From NCBI GenBank assembly GCA_015178975.1, contig WHVD01000073.1, positions 248,001 to 312,000 on the forward strand: 64,000 nt of DNA. The letters run 5' to 3'. Within the stretch, counting starts at the first letter, position 1. Each line of letters begins with the position of its first letter. The notes beneath the pieces were generated by a model. The model was not told where the DNA came from. It saw nothing but the letters and a program-made list of their open reading frames with translations, and made no database searches. Made by a program: the position numbers and the translations under genes. Positions 27,390 through 38,565 of the stretch are shown here, piece by piece. This stretch comes from Hysterangium stoloniferum. Taxonomy: Eukaryota > Basidiomycota > Agaricomycetes > Hysterangiales > Hysterangiaceae.

Positions 27390-27482
27390 GCCTCGCACAG
27401 GAATTGAACCTGCAACCTCCAGATTCTTACCCGGTCAGTGGGACTGTAAGAATCTGACGCTCTACCGTTGAGCTAACGAGGC
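27390..27482 (-). tRNA. tRNA-Lys(CTT), intron-containing (left copy 8)
   Basis: Full length with acceptor GCCTCGT/GCGAGGC, anticodon CTT, box A TAGCTCAACGG and box B GGTTCAATTCC. The intron pairs fully with the anticodon loop. A T-run follows the 3' end. Confidence 0.92.
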
Positions 27483-27823
27483 TTGATGGTTAATGCATAC
27501 ATTCTAATACATAGATATTGAAAAATGATCCCACTGTTGTAGCATTCTACATTTGAGTCTGCTATTTTTTAGACACATGTCATACTGCACCTTATTTTTG
27601 GTGTACTAATATTACAATCACAACAGGATAAAGTCATAAGGCTAAGTCAATATATCTTGGATGCAAATGTTGAACTTCTATAGTTCTGCATATGCAGGGT
27701 ACTTAATGGCCAGTTCCATAATGATTAAAAATATTTCACTCGAAAAAAGAGATATATACCTGATTCAAAAAGGACTCTTGGTAGGGAACAAAGAGCCTGT
27801 GGATTTAACGGGATAAAAATAAG

Positions 27824-27916
27824 ACCTCGTACAGGAGTCGAACCTGCAACCTCCAGATTCTTACCCGGTCAGTGGGACTGTAAGAGTCAGACGCTCTACC
27901 ATTGAGCTAACAAGGC
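27824..27916 (-). tRNA. tRNA-Lys(CTT), intron-containing (left copy 9)
   Basis: Full length with anticodon CTT. The acceptor 3' strand is ACGAGGT. The 5' anticodon stem reads TCTGA, leaving one T-T mismatch, and the loop-intron pairing has a C-A mismatch. It may be weakened. It is the innermost copy of the left arm. Confidence 0.82.
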
Positions 27917-28060
27917 TTGATGGATGATACATACATTCTAACCGATACTGAACAATCACACCACTGTTGTAGCGTTCTACATTTGCATTTGTGCTAGTTT
28001 TTGGTCACTTGTCATACTACACCTTAATTTTGTTGTCCTAGTATTTACAGTGGCAAAAGG

Positions 28061-28838
28061 ACAAATTCTGTTGAAGTTTTGGCCGTTCGGTAATAATCTC
28101 AACATAATGACACTTGTGGGTCCTAATAAGGTCTATTTTTATAGACCATTATTATGCCACATTTATCATGAAAATTAATTGGGGTGTGGGCTTTTGGAGG
28201 ACTACTATTGTATTAGAGTAACGGATTCTCCTCTGAGGTCGAGCGTGTCATTTTTTACCGGTTCTTCAAGGCTTCAAATTTGAAAGCCGGCGTGATGGGT
28301 GATATTCCTTTAAAAATTCTTTAATTTAGTATGCATTAAAGCAATTAAAATTAGCCTGGAATGGCCCAAATTCTTCCCACTGCTAAACCCCACGGTGACG
28401 CGTGACGAAACCGAATGTTCGACCTAATCGATAACGGTTGCGGCGGGAGGCGGGTAAGCACCGGTCGCGACTACATTTCAAGTAATTGTACACCTCGTAA
28501 ACGTAGAAATATACAGGGTGGAGGAGGAGGGAAGGCGAAAATACTATTTACACGACGCTAATTCGGGGTTTGTCAGGCCAGGTAATACAATATACTGTAG
28601 AAAACCTTATGGACACCGGGCGCTTGCTGCGAGCAAGGAGCCTAAAAATTACCACTTGAACACAACCCGCTCGTGCATCCGACCCAGCCGAAATTACTCA
28701 TATATAGTTCTGACGAAGAAAACAGCATACAGGCAGTATCCCACCGTGACCCTGCTCGTCCGGACAACGACTCCGAATGGATCCACCAGACAGCCCGCGA
28801 TGTCCACTCGGGCCGATTTACTTATAAATATTGACGTG
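28061..28838. other. Unique DNA at the centre of the inverted duplication
   Basis: Repeat-unit similarity ends at about 28060. No gene is evident up to the hypothetical gene at 28839. A short inverted repeat (GGTCTATTTTTATAGACC) lies at about 28130. Confidence 0.5.
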
Positions 28839-29449
28839 CTAGGTGGGAGAAGTTGATTGTACTTCATCCTCGCCATCTGTGAGACGGTCCAATGGAGTGA
28901 CAAGTGAATGAAATATATACCACACGCACCATCTAACCCTAATTCTTGATCCTCATATTCTTCGAAAGAACCGTCTGTATCTTCATACTCAACGTCGTCG
29001 TGAACCGATTCGTCAGAGTTATCATCGTCGCTTAGAATATTGATAATCTCGACGGCGTCAGCACTCAAAGGAACTGGATGTTCGCTCTGATTGACGTAGC
29101 TCCAAAGCCCACTCACTCCCGGACCTTCCCGCTCATCCCTTGCCTTGCCTTTGTCAACTTTCTTCAGCTGATAGTCTGGGTACCCATCATCGTCATTTTC
29201 ACTCGCATTGCTTTCCTCTGCTGGATCACCAGGCACAATATTAACTGGTGCACTGGTCTGGGTATGTGTAATAATTTGCGATGTCTGCCTTACATCCTCG
29301 ACACTAGCGCCATTGACGAATGCTAGCCCAGAGTTTAGAAAATCCTGGATGAGGTTCTTCAACCGTTCCTGGGCTGCATCAGAGAAGGGATCTATTTCTG
29401 GGTAATGCAAGAGAAGTTCGGGACAATATGCACTGTGATTTGTAGACAT
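28839..29449 (-). CDS. Acidic hypothetical protein
   Basis: The frame starts at 29449 (MSTNHSAYCPELLLHYPEID). It encodes a short N-terminal region and then a strongly acidic, low-complexity tail (EIINILSDDDNSDESVHDDV). A donor GTGCGTG near 28933 and an acceptor CTCACAG near 28881 remove a 54-nt intron. The spliced protein then ends DDGEDEVQSTSPT at 28839, in keeping with its acidic character, rather than running on into a hydrophobic tail. I recognise no family. It sits in the unique centre between the two arms, 240 bp from the LINE insertion site. Confidence 0.6.
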
Positions 29450-29673
29450 GGTAATCCAAAAAAGTTAGAGAATCTGGCTGAACTGCAAAACAACGAGGAA
29501 GAAGTTAAATTAAGCGTCTAATCACAACTCGAGGCCGTGGGAGACCACGTGACAAGGAGTTCGTGTCGTGCACTATAACTTTAGACATTATTTATTTTTG
29601 AACGCACCTATCATTGACCACTGACAGACGACGTGCGAGAAATGTACATTTCACTGTGTATGATCATGTCGAG

Positions 29674-29689
29674 TATCAGACCACGTGAC
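29674..29689. repeat. Target-site duplication of the LINE, left copy
   Basis: The 16-mer TATCAGACCACGTGAC occurs here and again at 35833-35848, directly after an AAAT tail. This is the expected footprint of target-primed reverse transcription. Confidence 0.8.
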
Positions 29690-29759
29690 ATGGCTGGGTT
29701 ATTCTCGCTCCCACCACATGCTCTCGCGGCTGCCTCTCTCAACCCCGACTCTGGCTCCA

Positions 29760-31443
29760 TCACTTCCCCAATGGATCCTTCTCTCGAAGACCCTGGACCT
29801 AAGGCCCCTCAGGGCCCCTCAGGGCCCCTTTGACCCCTCTAACAACAGAAAACGGGCCGCTACCACCCCAGCGACCGAAGGCCGCTTCGAACCACGGCCC
29901 CGTACCTGCGCGCCCCCCTCCCCGTCTCCCAATAGCTCGGACATTCTCCCCGAGCCCCTCTGCCCCCCGGTTGACCCTGTTCCTAGCCTCATTTCCAAGG
30001 TCCGGGCGCTGGCGTCCCACTGGGATGATGAATCCCTCTGACCAACCGCTATCCCTAGAGCAGATTGCCTCTGACCTCATCAAGGTGCTTGCGGAAACAC
30101 TTAACAGCGCTCTCCACAGCTCTGACGAGATTACAAGTGATGCCCTCGCCTGCATCACCAAACTCCGTGACCTTCCCTCCCACATCCAAAGCCCCGACGA
30201 TACACTGGGATCTCTGGGTGAGAGCTACCCCGTCGCCCGGACCCCACAGCCTACCCCATCCCAGCCATACAGCCCTGACCAAATCCCGCGCCCTATCATG
30301 GATTTTCTGTCTAAGTCCATGGTGGAGATCAGGAACTCCATCACATCGCAACTCACACGCTTTGAACAATGCTTCGACGCCCATCATGCCCAAAGTCCAC
30401 GCGGGCTCAAGCACCAACCTCCTGCGACTCGGCTGGCACCTGAGGCAGCTGGGAACACTGTGACATCATACGCCGCTGTTGCTGCTGCCACCCCATCACC
30501 CAGCCCTCAATCGCGGGCCCCTAGCCCACCTGGTCCCAGGGTGCAAGCCCGCCGAAGTCCCCCATCTAGCGAACCTTTGCGCTACATTGTGCGATTCCGT
30601 GGTGAACCCCCCCCCCCCCGTTACCGAGCGGCAGGAAGCCCTAGCTATATCCCGGAATGTTAACAGGGCCCTTGCGCTGGTCCCCACTGCCAAAGGACTA
30701 CATGTTTTGGGCTCCCATTGGAACACCTCTCAAAATATTATACTCTCCTTCCCCCCCCACACATCTGCTGGCCTCGTTGAAGACCACCTGCCAACGATCC
30801 GCCTTGCTCTGGTTCTCCCTCCTAATACAATCATCTCCAAAGATACGCCGTGGTCAAAAATCACCCTGACCAATGTCCTCACACGTTCTTACCCCGGTGA
30901 AGAGGTCTTTTCAGAGGAAACCCTACTGGAGGAGGTAATGGCTAACCCTTCCCTACAGTCTTTAAAAATCACCCAGCCCCCAAGATTCATCCGACCTGCT
31001 GACCGCATTGACGGATACAAGTCTTCAGTTGTGCTTGCCTTTGAAGATGCTGACGGATCGCTGCTCAAGACACTGCTTGGCGCTCACACTAGGCTGTTCA
31101 TGTTTGGAAGCCCAATGAGGACACGGAAATGGGCCGAAAAACCCAAACTCCGACAGTGCTCCAAATGCTGGGCCCTTGGACACTCACTCATCACCTGCAA
31201 ATCCCCCTCTGCTCGGTGCAGAAAGTGCGGAGGGCCCCACTCAGAGGAATCACACCGTGTGCAATGCTCAGCGTGCCGGGCAGAGAACAGGCCAACCCCA
31301 CAACCATGTGCCCACCCCCCCAAAGTGCCGAAATTGCCAGGACGGACACTTTGCAGATGCGGCTGAATGTGTTAAACGTCGGCAGTTTGCCTGCCCCCCA
31401 ATCCCTGCTAACCCCCCTGCCGAAGACACCCACATGTCTCAAT
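29760..31443 (+). pseudogene. LINE ORF1 (gag-like, CCHC zinc knuckles), frame broken
   Basis: The proline-rich N-terminal part (MDPSLEDPGPKAPQGPS) and the middle part (SLEQIASDLIKVL...) lie in different frames. A 13-C run at 30607-30619 separates the middle from the C-terminal part. That part holds LRQCSKCWALGHSLITCKS and CRKCGGPHSEESHRVQCSAC, which are zinc knuckles. A further shift near a C-run at about 31314-31321 separates the last knuckle (CRNCQDGHFADAAECVKRR). ORF1 ends in an ATGA overlap with the ORF2 start at 31442. At least four frame breaks are present. Confidence 0.75.
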
Positions 31444-33424
31444 GAGTCTATGGCCCCTTAAAGTAGTTCAGCTCAACGTTGCCAGAGCCAACTGGCGCCT
31501 GCATGGCCTCCTCAATACGCTCAAAAATGTAGATATCATCATGGTACAGGAACCCTGGTTCGGTAGGATAGGAATTGCCCGCTCATCCTCCTCCCTGGAG
31601 GGCACACCAGTCCGTGGGACAGTCTCGAACGTTGCGTGAAAGTGCCTCACCCCTCAAGTTAACCTTTCCACACACACCCCACGGGTTGCCTCGTATATAC
31701 GCAGGGGTACCCCCCACCTGTCTTTTCACTTTCTCGCTGACTCTCCTGCCTCACCAGATATGCTCCCGCTACATGTACAGTATGGGTCTCAACCTTTTAT
31801 ACTAATCAATATCTATAACTCCGGGTCCCGGGGCAGTGACCTGACAATTCATACCTTATTCGACACTAGTCTGGACCCATCCATTCCCACAGTCGTTGCT
31901 GGGGATTTTAATCTCCACCACCCTGCATGGTCCCTCAACCTCACTCGCGAGCCATCCAGAGCTGCGGTGGATTTCTTCGAGTGGACGGTCACCCAGGGAT
32001 TCTCCATACTGAACGACCCAGAGTGCCCTACCCGTAGAGGCCACGCAAACCAATCCGACTCTGTACTCGACCTCACAATAATAAACTTTGCCGCCTCTGA
32101 AACAGACCTGGTCTCCTCCTGGAAATGCCAGGATGACTTTGCTCTAAACTCTGACCATAACGCCATCTCGTGGTCCATCACGGTGGATCAGACTCCCCCC
32201 CCGACCCTAGACAAGCCTCATCTCCGCATTGACCCTTCGAAGATGGGGCCTTGGAAAGAACGGGTCTCCCCCCTCCTTGACAGAGTCAACTCCCTCCCCC
32301 TGCTTTCTACCCAGGACCTCGACCACGCCTTCGACACATTGTTCGAGGCCCTACTCAATGCCACAGAGGGTGTCGTGCCCAAAAGTAAGACGAAACTCAA
32401 GCACTGTACTCCTTGGTGGAACGACGCATGCGACTCAGCACTCCTGGACATCCAGACGGCTGCTCGAGTAAACAAAAGCATTGCCAGGAGTAGGTTCCGA
32501 GGCGTAGTCCACACTGCCAAACGGGAGTGGGCCACAGATATCATCTGTGACACGGCCCCCACAGAAATATGGAGCCTCACCAAATGGGCCACGGGGAGCC
32601 GCCGCTCTCGGACTCCCCCTATCCGCTCCGCCACAGGTGTCTCCACCCACCCCGAGGAGCAGGGCCGTGCATTTGCCCAAGCCTTCTTTCCCGCCGCAGC
32701 CCCACCAGCTCTGATCGACTTACCTGACGACCCACCGCCCCTTCCGATCCGGGACTTCCCTGCCTTCACTCAGAGTGAGATCCGGAACTCTTTATCCTCT
32801 ACATCCAATAGATCTGCACCCGGTGAGTCAGGCATCAACTGGAGACTCATCAAGTGGGCCTTTGAGGTCAACCCAGATGTGATAACGAAACTCCTAAATG
32901 GATGTGTCACCCACCAACACCACCCAACACGCCTTAAGGCTGCCATTGTCACTGTTGTCCCTAAGCCCAGGAAGGCAGACATGTCTAACCCCCGCTCTTA
33001 TCGTCCTATCTTCCTCCTTGAATGCCTCAGCAAGCTTCTCGAAAAGCTTGTTGCCCAACGTGTCACCTTTGAGGTTGGGAAACTCAACCTGGTTCCATCC
33101 AACCAGTTTGGTGGCCGAGATAAATCCTCGGTTATTGATGCGTGTCTCACACTAACACATGACATTCAAGCCGCCTGGAGTACCAGACGGGTGGCCACAG
33201 CGGTTACACTCGACATTAAAGGATTCTTTGATTTTGTCAATCATCCCCGTCTCATTCGCACCATGGAATTACTAGGCTTCGTCCCCCACCTCATTGGGTG
33301 GGTCAAGTCTTTCCTCTCGCAGCGGAGCGTCAAAGTCCGGGTGGATGGATTTACTGGTCCCATCGTCCCCCTCGCTGAGGTTGGCATACCCAGGGGTCCC
33401 CCCTCTCTGAATCAAGTTTATTAA
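31442..33424 (+). pseudogene. LINE ORF2 (APE endonuclease plus partial reverse transcriptase)
   Basis: It starts MSLWPLKVVQLNVARANWRL, with endonuclease motifs MVQEPWFG, VVAGDFNLHHPAW and SDHNAISW. Reverse transcriptase begins near 32760 with SAPGESGINWRLIKWA, PNPRSYRPI-type sequence (SNPRSYRPIFLLECLSKLLE), and TLDIKGFFDFVNHPRL, which carries the first catalytic aspartate. One frameshift lies near 31640. The frame ends just after GIPRG, where unrelated sequence begins, so the second catalytic motif, thumb and any RNase H are absent. Confidence 0.82.
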
Positions 33425-33599
33425 TTATTGGATGTTTAATCTATTGTTAAGTGAGAGTGAGAGTTGTACTGTGAGAGAGGACCCGCCCTCCCGAGCGGCG
33501 AGTCTTCCCACGCATACGCGGAGAGCTAAGCTCTTCCCCTACCCAACCATACAGCTCTCTGCTCTCATCACGACACATAGATGAAGCTGGACACCTCCC

Positions 33600-33918
33600 C
33601 CATAGGACAGTACACGTGTTTGCCTTGCACTATGACACTCATGCACAAACACAATCTCAAACGGCATAGCACCAAAACCCAACATCTTGCATCACTGCGC
33701 GCTCATGACTCAAAATCGATTCAGGATAGAATTTTGGCCATTCATTGTTCTTGCTCAAGGACATACTTCTAGGAAGCATCAGTCAAATATGCATGTTGTT
33801 GCTAAAGCTGAAATGTCACTCGGGAGGGTATCTCATTTGTGTATTATAGGTGAGCACCTCATCTTCTATTATGCAGATTATAGCCTTATTCTTCTCGCTG
33901 TTTTGCAATAGAACAAAC
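33600..33918 (+). pseudogene. Inverted partial copy of the zinc-finger locus
   Basis: It encodes YTCLPCTMTLMHKHNLKRHS, a C2H2-type finger (C-x2-C-x12-H-x5-H), in the 63-residue frame starting at 33581. The 320 bp are an inverted near-copy of 34248-34580, extending well beyond the finger (CAGATTATAGCCTTATTCTTCTC on one strand against the complement on the other, broken here for length). A 330-bp spacer separates the two arms. Confidence 0.7.
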
Positions 33919-34406
33919 ATCATCAAGGCAAGTGAGTAAGAAGAATAACGTAGAGCCATCAAAAATGCGGCTCAACCACCCTGGACCCGTGATTCAAGTC
34001 CACTACATTCCGGTGTCATCCGGTGACACAAGTCGTGGCCCATGATTCCACATTGGGTGTATGCAGGTGGAATCGATATCAGGAGCACTTCCACGAACTT
34101 TGACAATGTGACGCCGCAAGGCCAAATGAGTTTTCCCAAGAACAAATTAGATTAATATGATGACCCGAGATAGATACAAAGGTGAAATGAAATGATACAA
34201 CTTCTAAAAAAAACACTACAGCTACAATAAGGATGTGAGGACAGTGCTTGATCTATTACAAAACAGGGAGAAGAATAAGGCTATAATCTGCGTAATAGAA
34301 ACTGGGATGCTCACCTATAATATACGAATGAGATACCCTCCTGAGCGCCATTTCAGCTTTGGCAACGACGTTTACATTGTAACAGATGCCTCCTAAAGAA
34401 ATCTTC

Positions 34407-35403
34407 TCACAAGAATGTCAGAGAGCAACAGTAAAAGGCCTTGGTTTTATCCGCATTTGATTTTTGGTCATGAGTGCGCAGTGATGCAAGATGTTTGGTT
34501 TTGGTGTTATGCCGTTTGAGATCATGTTTGCGCGTGAATGTGATATGGCAAGACAAACACGTGTGCGGTCCTACGGAGGAGGCGGACGCAGTCGTGTTCC
34601 GGCTTGTTCGACAACCCGAAACAGGTGCGACCCGGTTCGTGCTTTGGCTTCTTACTGCGACGAACACCCCAGATTGACTCCTTGGTCTGCTCCTCCTCAT
34701 CGTCGGTCTCCACGCGCCTAGACTTCCAACCGACCAGTCTCGCAGGCTCATTATCGTTATTGAAAACCTCCCATCTGCACCATCACCAAAAGACCAGCGC
34801 GGGCAGCAGCTCACCGCCGCCGAATGAGACGCCCCAGTGCCGCTTGAAGAGCCCCCGTTGCCCGCGACGTGAATGGCGCGGTATCATCAGACCGTTGATC
34901 CTCCACAAACGCCGCGGCAGTCTTGACGCTACTCCTCGGTGTCGATCCTGACGACTCTGAGCTCATTGAGGGAGTTGTCGCGATCTTGAGTAGTCTTCTG
35001 ACGGTACATGACGCGCTCCCTTCTTGATCGTCTGCGTCCAAACCCATGAAGATATTGAAGTTAATCAAAGGTGTCACACCCGCTGCACTCTCTGGTGGGT
35101 CTAAATTACCACTAAGGGTGCTCTAAGAGAGGGTTTAGGGAAAAAAACAAAGGAAGAGTAGTCAATTGTACTTCACTGCCAATTGCCCTTGTAAAAATGA
35201 CAGAGACGACCCACTTTGAGGCTACTGTGCAAATTCTCCTGCTTCCTTAGTCCGCTTTGCATAATGGCGCGCATCTCCAATAGATCATCATCCCTTGAGC
35301 GAAATTCTTCAATTAATTGGAGGATGGTTTGAGAGAGGAGCGCGGGATATGACGTGGCTAAGAAGATCCCATTGGGTGGGGTGTGTATGGCAGAATATAT
35401 CAT
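34407..35403 (-). pseudogene. C2H2 zinc-finger gene or pseudogene inside the LINE
   Basis: Minus-strand exons can be proposed. Exon 1 from 35403 gives MIYSAIHTPPNGIFLATSYP to SLKV, and a donor GTCGTC and acceptor near 35096 lead to DPPESAAGVTPLINFNIFMG. A second intron (GTGAGCTGC to GGTGCAG, about 34774-34813) leads to WEVFNNDNEPARLVGWKSRR and VETDDEEEQTKESIWGV. The finger itself (TCLSCHITFTRKHDLKRHN) lies in another frame. I find no ordinary intron that joins it, so the gene is either frameshifted there or has a splice I missed. The acidic WKSRR-VETDDEEE region followed by one finger suggests a DNA-binding regulator. Confidence 0.5.
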
Positions 35404-35832
35404 GGTATGAGGATGGTGGTTAGTGTATGAAGTTGTGTAATGATAGGAAGCAGTTGCAGAAAGTTGTGGCCGCTAGATAAAGTGGATTGGCTATTAGGAA
35501 CAATAGATCTCTGGTCTACCACAAGAGAAATACGTGGTAAAAAGGGAGTACCACTGACCTCGACTATTTGTATTTCCTTCGCGTACTTATACCCCCTTCA
35601 CACGCTTGTATTATCCTCTTGTGTCTCTTTCTTTTTGTGCGTACAACCCCCACTTCCCACCTCACACCGAAAACCCAGACTGCTTCCCTCCCACCAAAAT
35701 CCCTCATACCCATGTAGCTCACTCGGCACTTCGTAATTCCGTAGCATAGTTTAGTGGGGACACCATGCCCCTGGCCGCAGTTAGTCCTTGTTACTTGAAG
35801 CGGGATACAAATATATAAATAAATAAATAAAA
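35404..35832 (+). other. Zinc-finger upstream flank and LINE 3' end with AAAT tail
   Basis: Up to about 35560 nothing is recognisable. The rest looks like a LINE 3' untranslated region: C-rich sequence, then GCACTTCGTAATTCCG, GTTACTTGAAGCGGGATAC and a short (AAAT)n run ending at 35832. The target-site copy follows at once. Confidence 0.6.
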
Positions 35833-35848
35833 TATCAGACCACGTGAC
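35833..35848. repeat. Target-site duplication of the LINE, right copy
   Basis: Identical over 16 bp to 29674-29689 (TATCAGACCACGTGAC) and placed right after the AAAT tail. It fixes the outer limits of the original LINE insertion. Confidence 0.8.
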
Positions 35849-36004
35849 GGGGCGTAACCACATCGCGTTCACTGATCAGACGCGACTAAAGCGGACGTTT
35901 GTACTGATTCGATCACGAGTCCTTGAGGCCGTCATATATGTATGTATATGAGCCTGGCTCTAGCACAGGTCTGTTTACTCGAAAGTCATCAACTACTTAG
36001 CAAG

Positions 36005-37744
36005 ATGTATTCTCTTCTTTCGTTGGTGTCTTTGGCTAGTGTCTTGGGTTACACAGGGGCATCGGATATCGACTCGGCGAATGGTGTATACTCTGGATCA
36101 CAAACACCACATCAATTTCCCTGGAACACGTACAGAATCCTTAAATCCTTTGGAGTTGAGATTTAATGTCATCATATTTCCAGGTACAATTACTGCAACG
36201 CGCCTCATGTTAATGCAGCGCATTATACCGTCCCATCCAATTCCTCGGGTGCAGAACTTGTGTACATGAATGTTATGATTCGCCATCACAAAGTAAGTGA
36301 CTTGAAATGGCCATATCGAGCTGTATTTTGTTGAGATGCCTACAGCGAACGCCGGATAATTTATACCCTAGTGAAAATGAGCTCAATCCTCAGCCTGGTT
36401 GGGTGTGCACAGACTTCCTCGAGTCAACGTATGGTTCTTTGCAAGGCAAGAACGGTCGGAGCGCTCATATTTTCCACGAAACTTTTATACCCGACACCCA
36501 TCCATTTTTAAGCCAATTCTGGAACGGGTCTTGCGACGAGGGCCAACTCACGGCTGCGGGGTTGCAGGACGTCATCGCCCACGGAAAGGTGAAGCTCGTT
36601 TGTATTTTTCCTAGCAGTTGCAAGGTAATACGAACCACAATATAGGACTTTGTGGCAGTTTACATGGATAAAGTCAGATTTTTAAAGGCTGTTGATCAAA
36701 ATGATATCTGGATCAGGACATCCACCGAAGATAGGACATATCAGGTGGCTGGTGGATGGCTGTATGGGATGAATCCCTCTCTGGACAACGTGCCATTCAA
36801 GGTGCACAACGAGCCTGCCAGTGTGAGTGTTATTGTATGATATGGTGATATTATATATTGAAGAAAAATAGATAGACTCCTTGGTCCCTTCGTATTCGTG
36901 CCCGAACGCTGATAGCCTTCGCAACCAGTATCAATCCATACCAGCCTGGACGGACCATTTGAATGCAAATGCTGATTTAAAAGCCAGATTGGATGCCACT
37001 CTTGGCACAGCAGGACTCAGTGCTTGGTCATCATGGTGTATGTTGATTTTTATTCTCAACTCCATTTTCTCACAAAAAAAAAAGATGATCATTTTTTTGA
37101 TACATTCACGTCCCGCACATGTCACGGGCACCCTCTCCCGTGCAATTCCACGGGAGCCTGTGTAGCTCCAGAGGACGCGGTGAAAGTATTCCAAATTGGA
37201 GATTTCGAATACAAGTACGTGAATTTGGCATCGTGACTCGCTCCGGAATGGCTCAAGTATTTGAAAGCTACATTTGGAAGGCGGCACAAGGCGCATCCAC
37301 ATACAATTCCTTGACATTTGGTACATAGTTTCCACAAGTTTTTCTTGCTCTGATACACCGTCCTCAGGAGTGATGTTCCAAGAGCTTGCACAGAATTTTG
37401 TCGCGTTCCAGAAGGGGCAGGAAACTTTCAAATTGAGGTTGTATGTCGGCCATGATGGCTCCATGATCAGACTTGCTTCGGGCCTGGGAATCCAAGGTCC
37501 GTTGAGGTGGCCCGCTCTGGGAAGTGAATTTGTCTTCGAGGCGAGTACCGTGCAGCTATCTCTGTTTTTTATCTCTGATTTACACACTTGGCAGGTGTGG
37601 AGAATGCACGACCGTTCTCTTTTTGTCCGGGTGATGCACGAAGGGACTCCCGCTGTTGGCCTTGAATGGCTGCCACTCGATAACTTTATTACTCTCCTTG
37701 AAAGCAACGTCCCTAAAAATATTTTTGAGCAATGTCTCAATTAG
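36005..37744 (+). CDS. Secreted histidine acid phosphatase-family protein
   Basis: The N-terminus MYSLLSLVSLASVLGYTGAS is a signal peptide. Exon joints give NTYNYCNAPHVNAAHYTVPS, then IRHHKRTPDN, the RHxxRxP active-site motif with its nucleophilic histidine (second G of RHG is H here). Later exons hold FIPDTHPFLSQFWNGSCDEG, VYMDKVRFLKA and YVGHDGSMIRLA, whose HD supplies the acid/base pair. The C-terminus is RSLFVRVMHEGTPAVGLEWL to FEQCLN. The family (branch 2, with phytases and acid phosphatases) removes phosphate from organic esters outside the cell; the substrate here is unknown. The last intron appears to use a GC donor (GAG/GCGAGT) and acceptor GGCAG. Its 3' end was copied to 22141 and 40542. 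A 269-codon open frame on the other strand is a shadow. Confidence 0.82.
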
Positions 37745-38051
37745 CTCCGTAATCTATAGTGATATGTAGAGTATCATTGGAGTCTTGCTGTTGCGTTTTG
37801 TTGAGTTATGCAGGAGTATTCCGACGATACTTGGGATTAAGTACCAAACATGTCTATGCATAACTACATAGAAGTTCAAAGTTCGCATCCATATATTGGC
37901 TTGGCCTTGTGACTTTATTCTTTTGTCAGTGTAAATACTAGTACAACAAAGTAAGGTACAGCATGGCAAATATCTAAAGACTTAATTGTACAACGTTGCA
38001 ACAGTGGTGTCGCTGTTTGATATCAATTAGAATGTATGTCTTGTCTATCAA

Positions 38052-38144
38052 GTCTCGTTAGCTCAACGGTAGAGCGTCAGATTCTTACAGTCCCACTGAC
38101 CGGGTAAGAATCTGGAGGTTGCAGGTTCGATTCCTGTGCGAGGC
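38052..38144 (+). tRNA. tRNA-Lys(CTT), intron-containing (right copy 1)
   Basis: Full length with acceptor GTCTCGT/GCGAGGC, anticodon CTT and both boxes intact. T6 follows directly, which is a strong Pol III terminator. It lies 307 bp after the phosphatase stop codon and is the mirror partner of 21741. Confidence 0.93.
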
Positions 38145-38472
38145 AATTTTTTCCCCTGTTAAATCACGGGCTCTTTCTCCTACCAAGAGTCTCTTTTGAA
38201 TCAGGTATATATATCTCTTTTTCCGAATGTGAAATATTTTTAACAATTATGGAACTGGCCATGAAGTACCAAACGTGCAGAACTATGGAAGTTCAACGGT
38301 TCGCATCCAAGATATGACTTGGCCTTATTATGACTTATTCTTTTGTCCACTGTAATATGAGTACAACAAAAGTAAGGTGCAGTATGGCAAGTGTCTAAAG
38401 ACTTGAATGTAGAACGTTACAACAGTGGTGTCATTGTTCGATATCTATCAAAATGTATGTCCTGTGTACCAA

Positions 38473-38565
38473 GCCTTGTTAGCTCAACGGTAGAGCGCCA
38501 GATTCTTACAGTCCCACTGACCGGGTAAGAATCTGGAGGTTGCAGGTTCGATTCCTGTGCGAGGC
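38473..38565 (+). tRNA. tRNA-Lys(CTT), intron-containing (right copy 2)
   Basis: Full length with acceptor GCCTTGT/GCGAGGC, anticodon CTT, stem CCAGA/TCTGG and T5 downstream. Its sequence equals the left copy at 21315. Confidence 0.94.

Larger units (their letters stand above)
19860..28060. repeat. Left arm of a large inverted duplication (tRNA-Lys arrays plus gene ends)
   Basis: This arm holds two units in tandem. Unit 1 (19860-22512) runs from the last intron and exon of PXR1 through three minus-strand tRNA-Lys loci to a fragment of the phosphatase 3' end. Unit 2 (22513-28060) starts with a second PXR1 fragment, has a 2.4-kb insert unique to this arm (23300-25690), and then six tRNA-Lys loci. 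Order and sequence are mirrored in the right arm (37380-43690). Each tRNA unit is 370-430 bp with conserved flanks, for example GATGCGAACTTTGAACTTC and TGACAAAAGAATAAAGTCA. Confidence 0.85.
29690..35832 (+). mobile_element. LINE (non-LTR retrotransposon) with its interior replaced
   Basis: The element is bounded by 16-bp direct repeats and ends in ATATAAATAAATAAATAAA. From 29690 to about 33410 it holds a 5' region, ORF1 with CCHC knuckles, and ORF2 with APE endonuclease and the first part of reverse transcriptase. From about 33411 to about 35560 the sequence is unrelated (zinc-finger locus). From roughly 35570 to 35832 a LINE-like 3' end resumes (CTCGGCACTTCGTAATTCCG, GGGGACACCATGCCCC). The RT active-site YxDD and everything after it are missing, so the copy is dead. 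ORF content suggests a Tad/I-like clade, but I cannot settle the clade. Confidence 0.78.

Noticed and set aside
21072-27916. CRISPR-like array of regular repeats
   Set aside because: The genome is eukaryotic, and the repeat core is a foldable tRNA gene with an intron inside 370-430 bp units.
25848-27916. tRNA-derived SINE family
   Set aside because: The units are in strict head-to-tail tandem, have no A-rich tail or site duplications, and the tRNA parts keep structure and terminators.
28839-29449. Transmembrane C-terminus of the acidic protein (reading without the intron)
   Set aside because: A good donor and acceptor remove that stretch and give an acidic end consistent with the rest.
36931-37740. 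269-codon open frame on the minus strand
   Set aside because: It lies opposite the phosphatase exons and reads across their introns; the plus strand has the signal peptide and active-site motifs.
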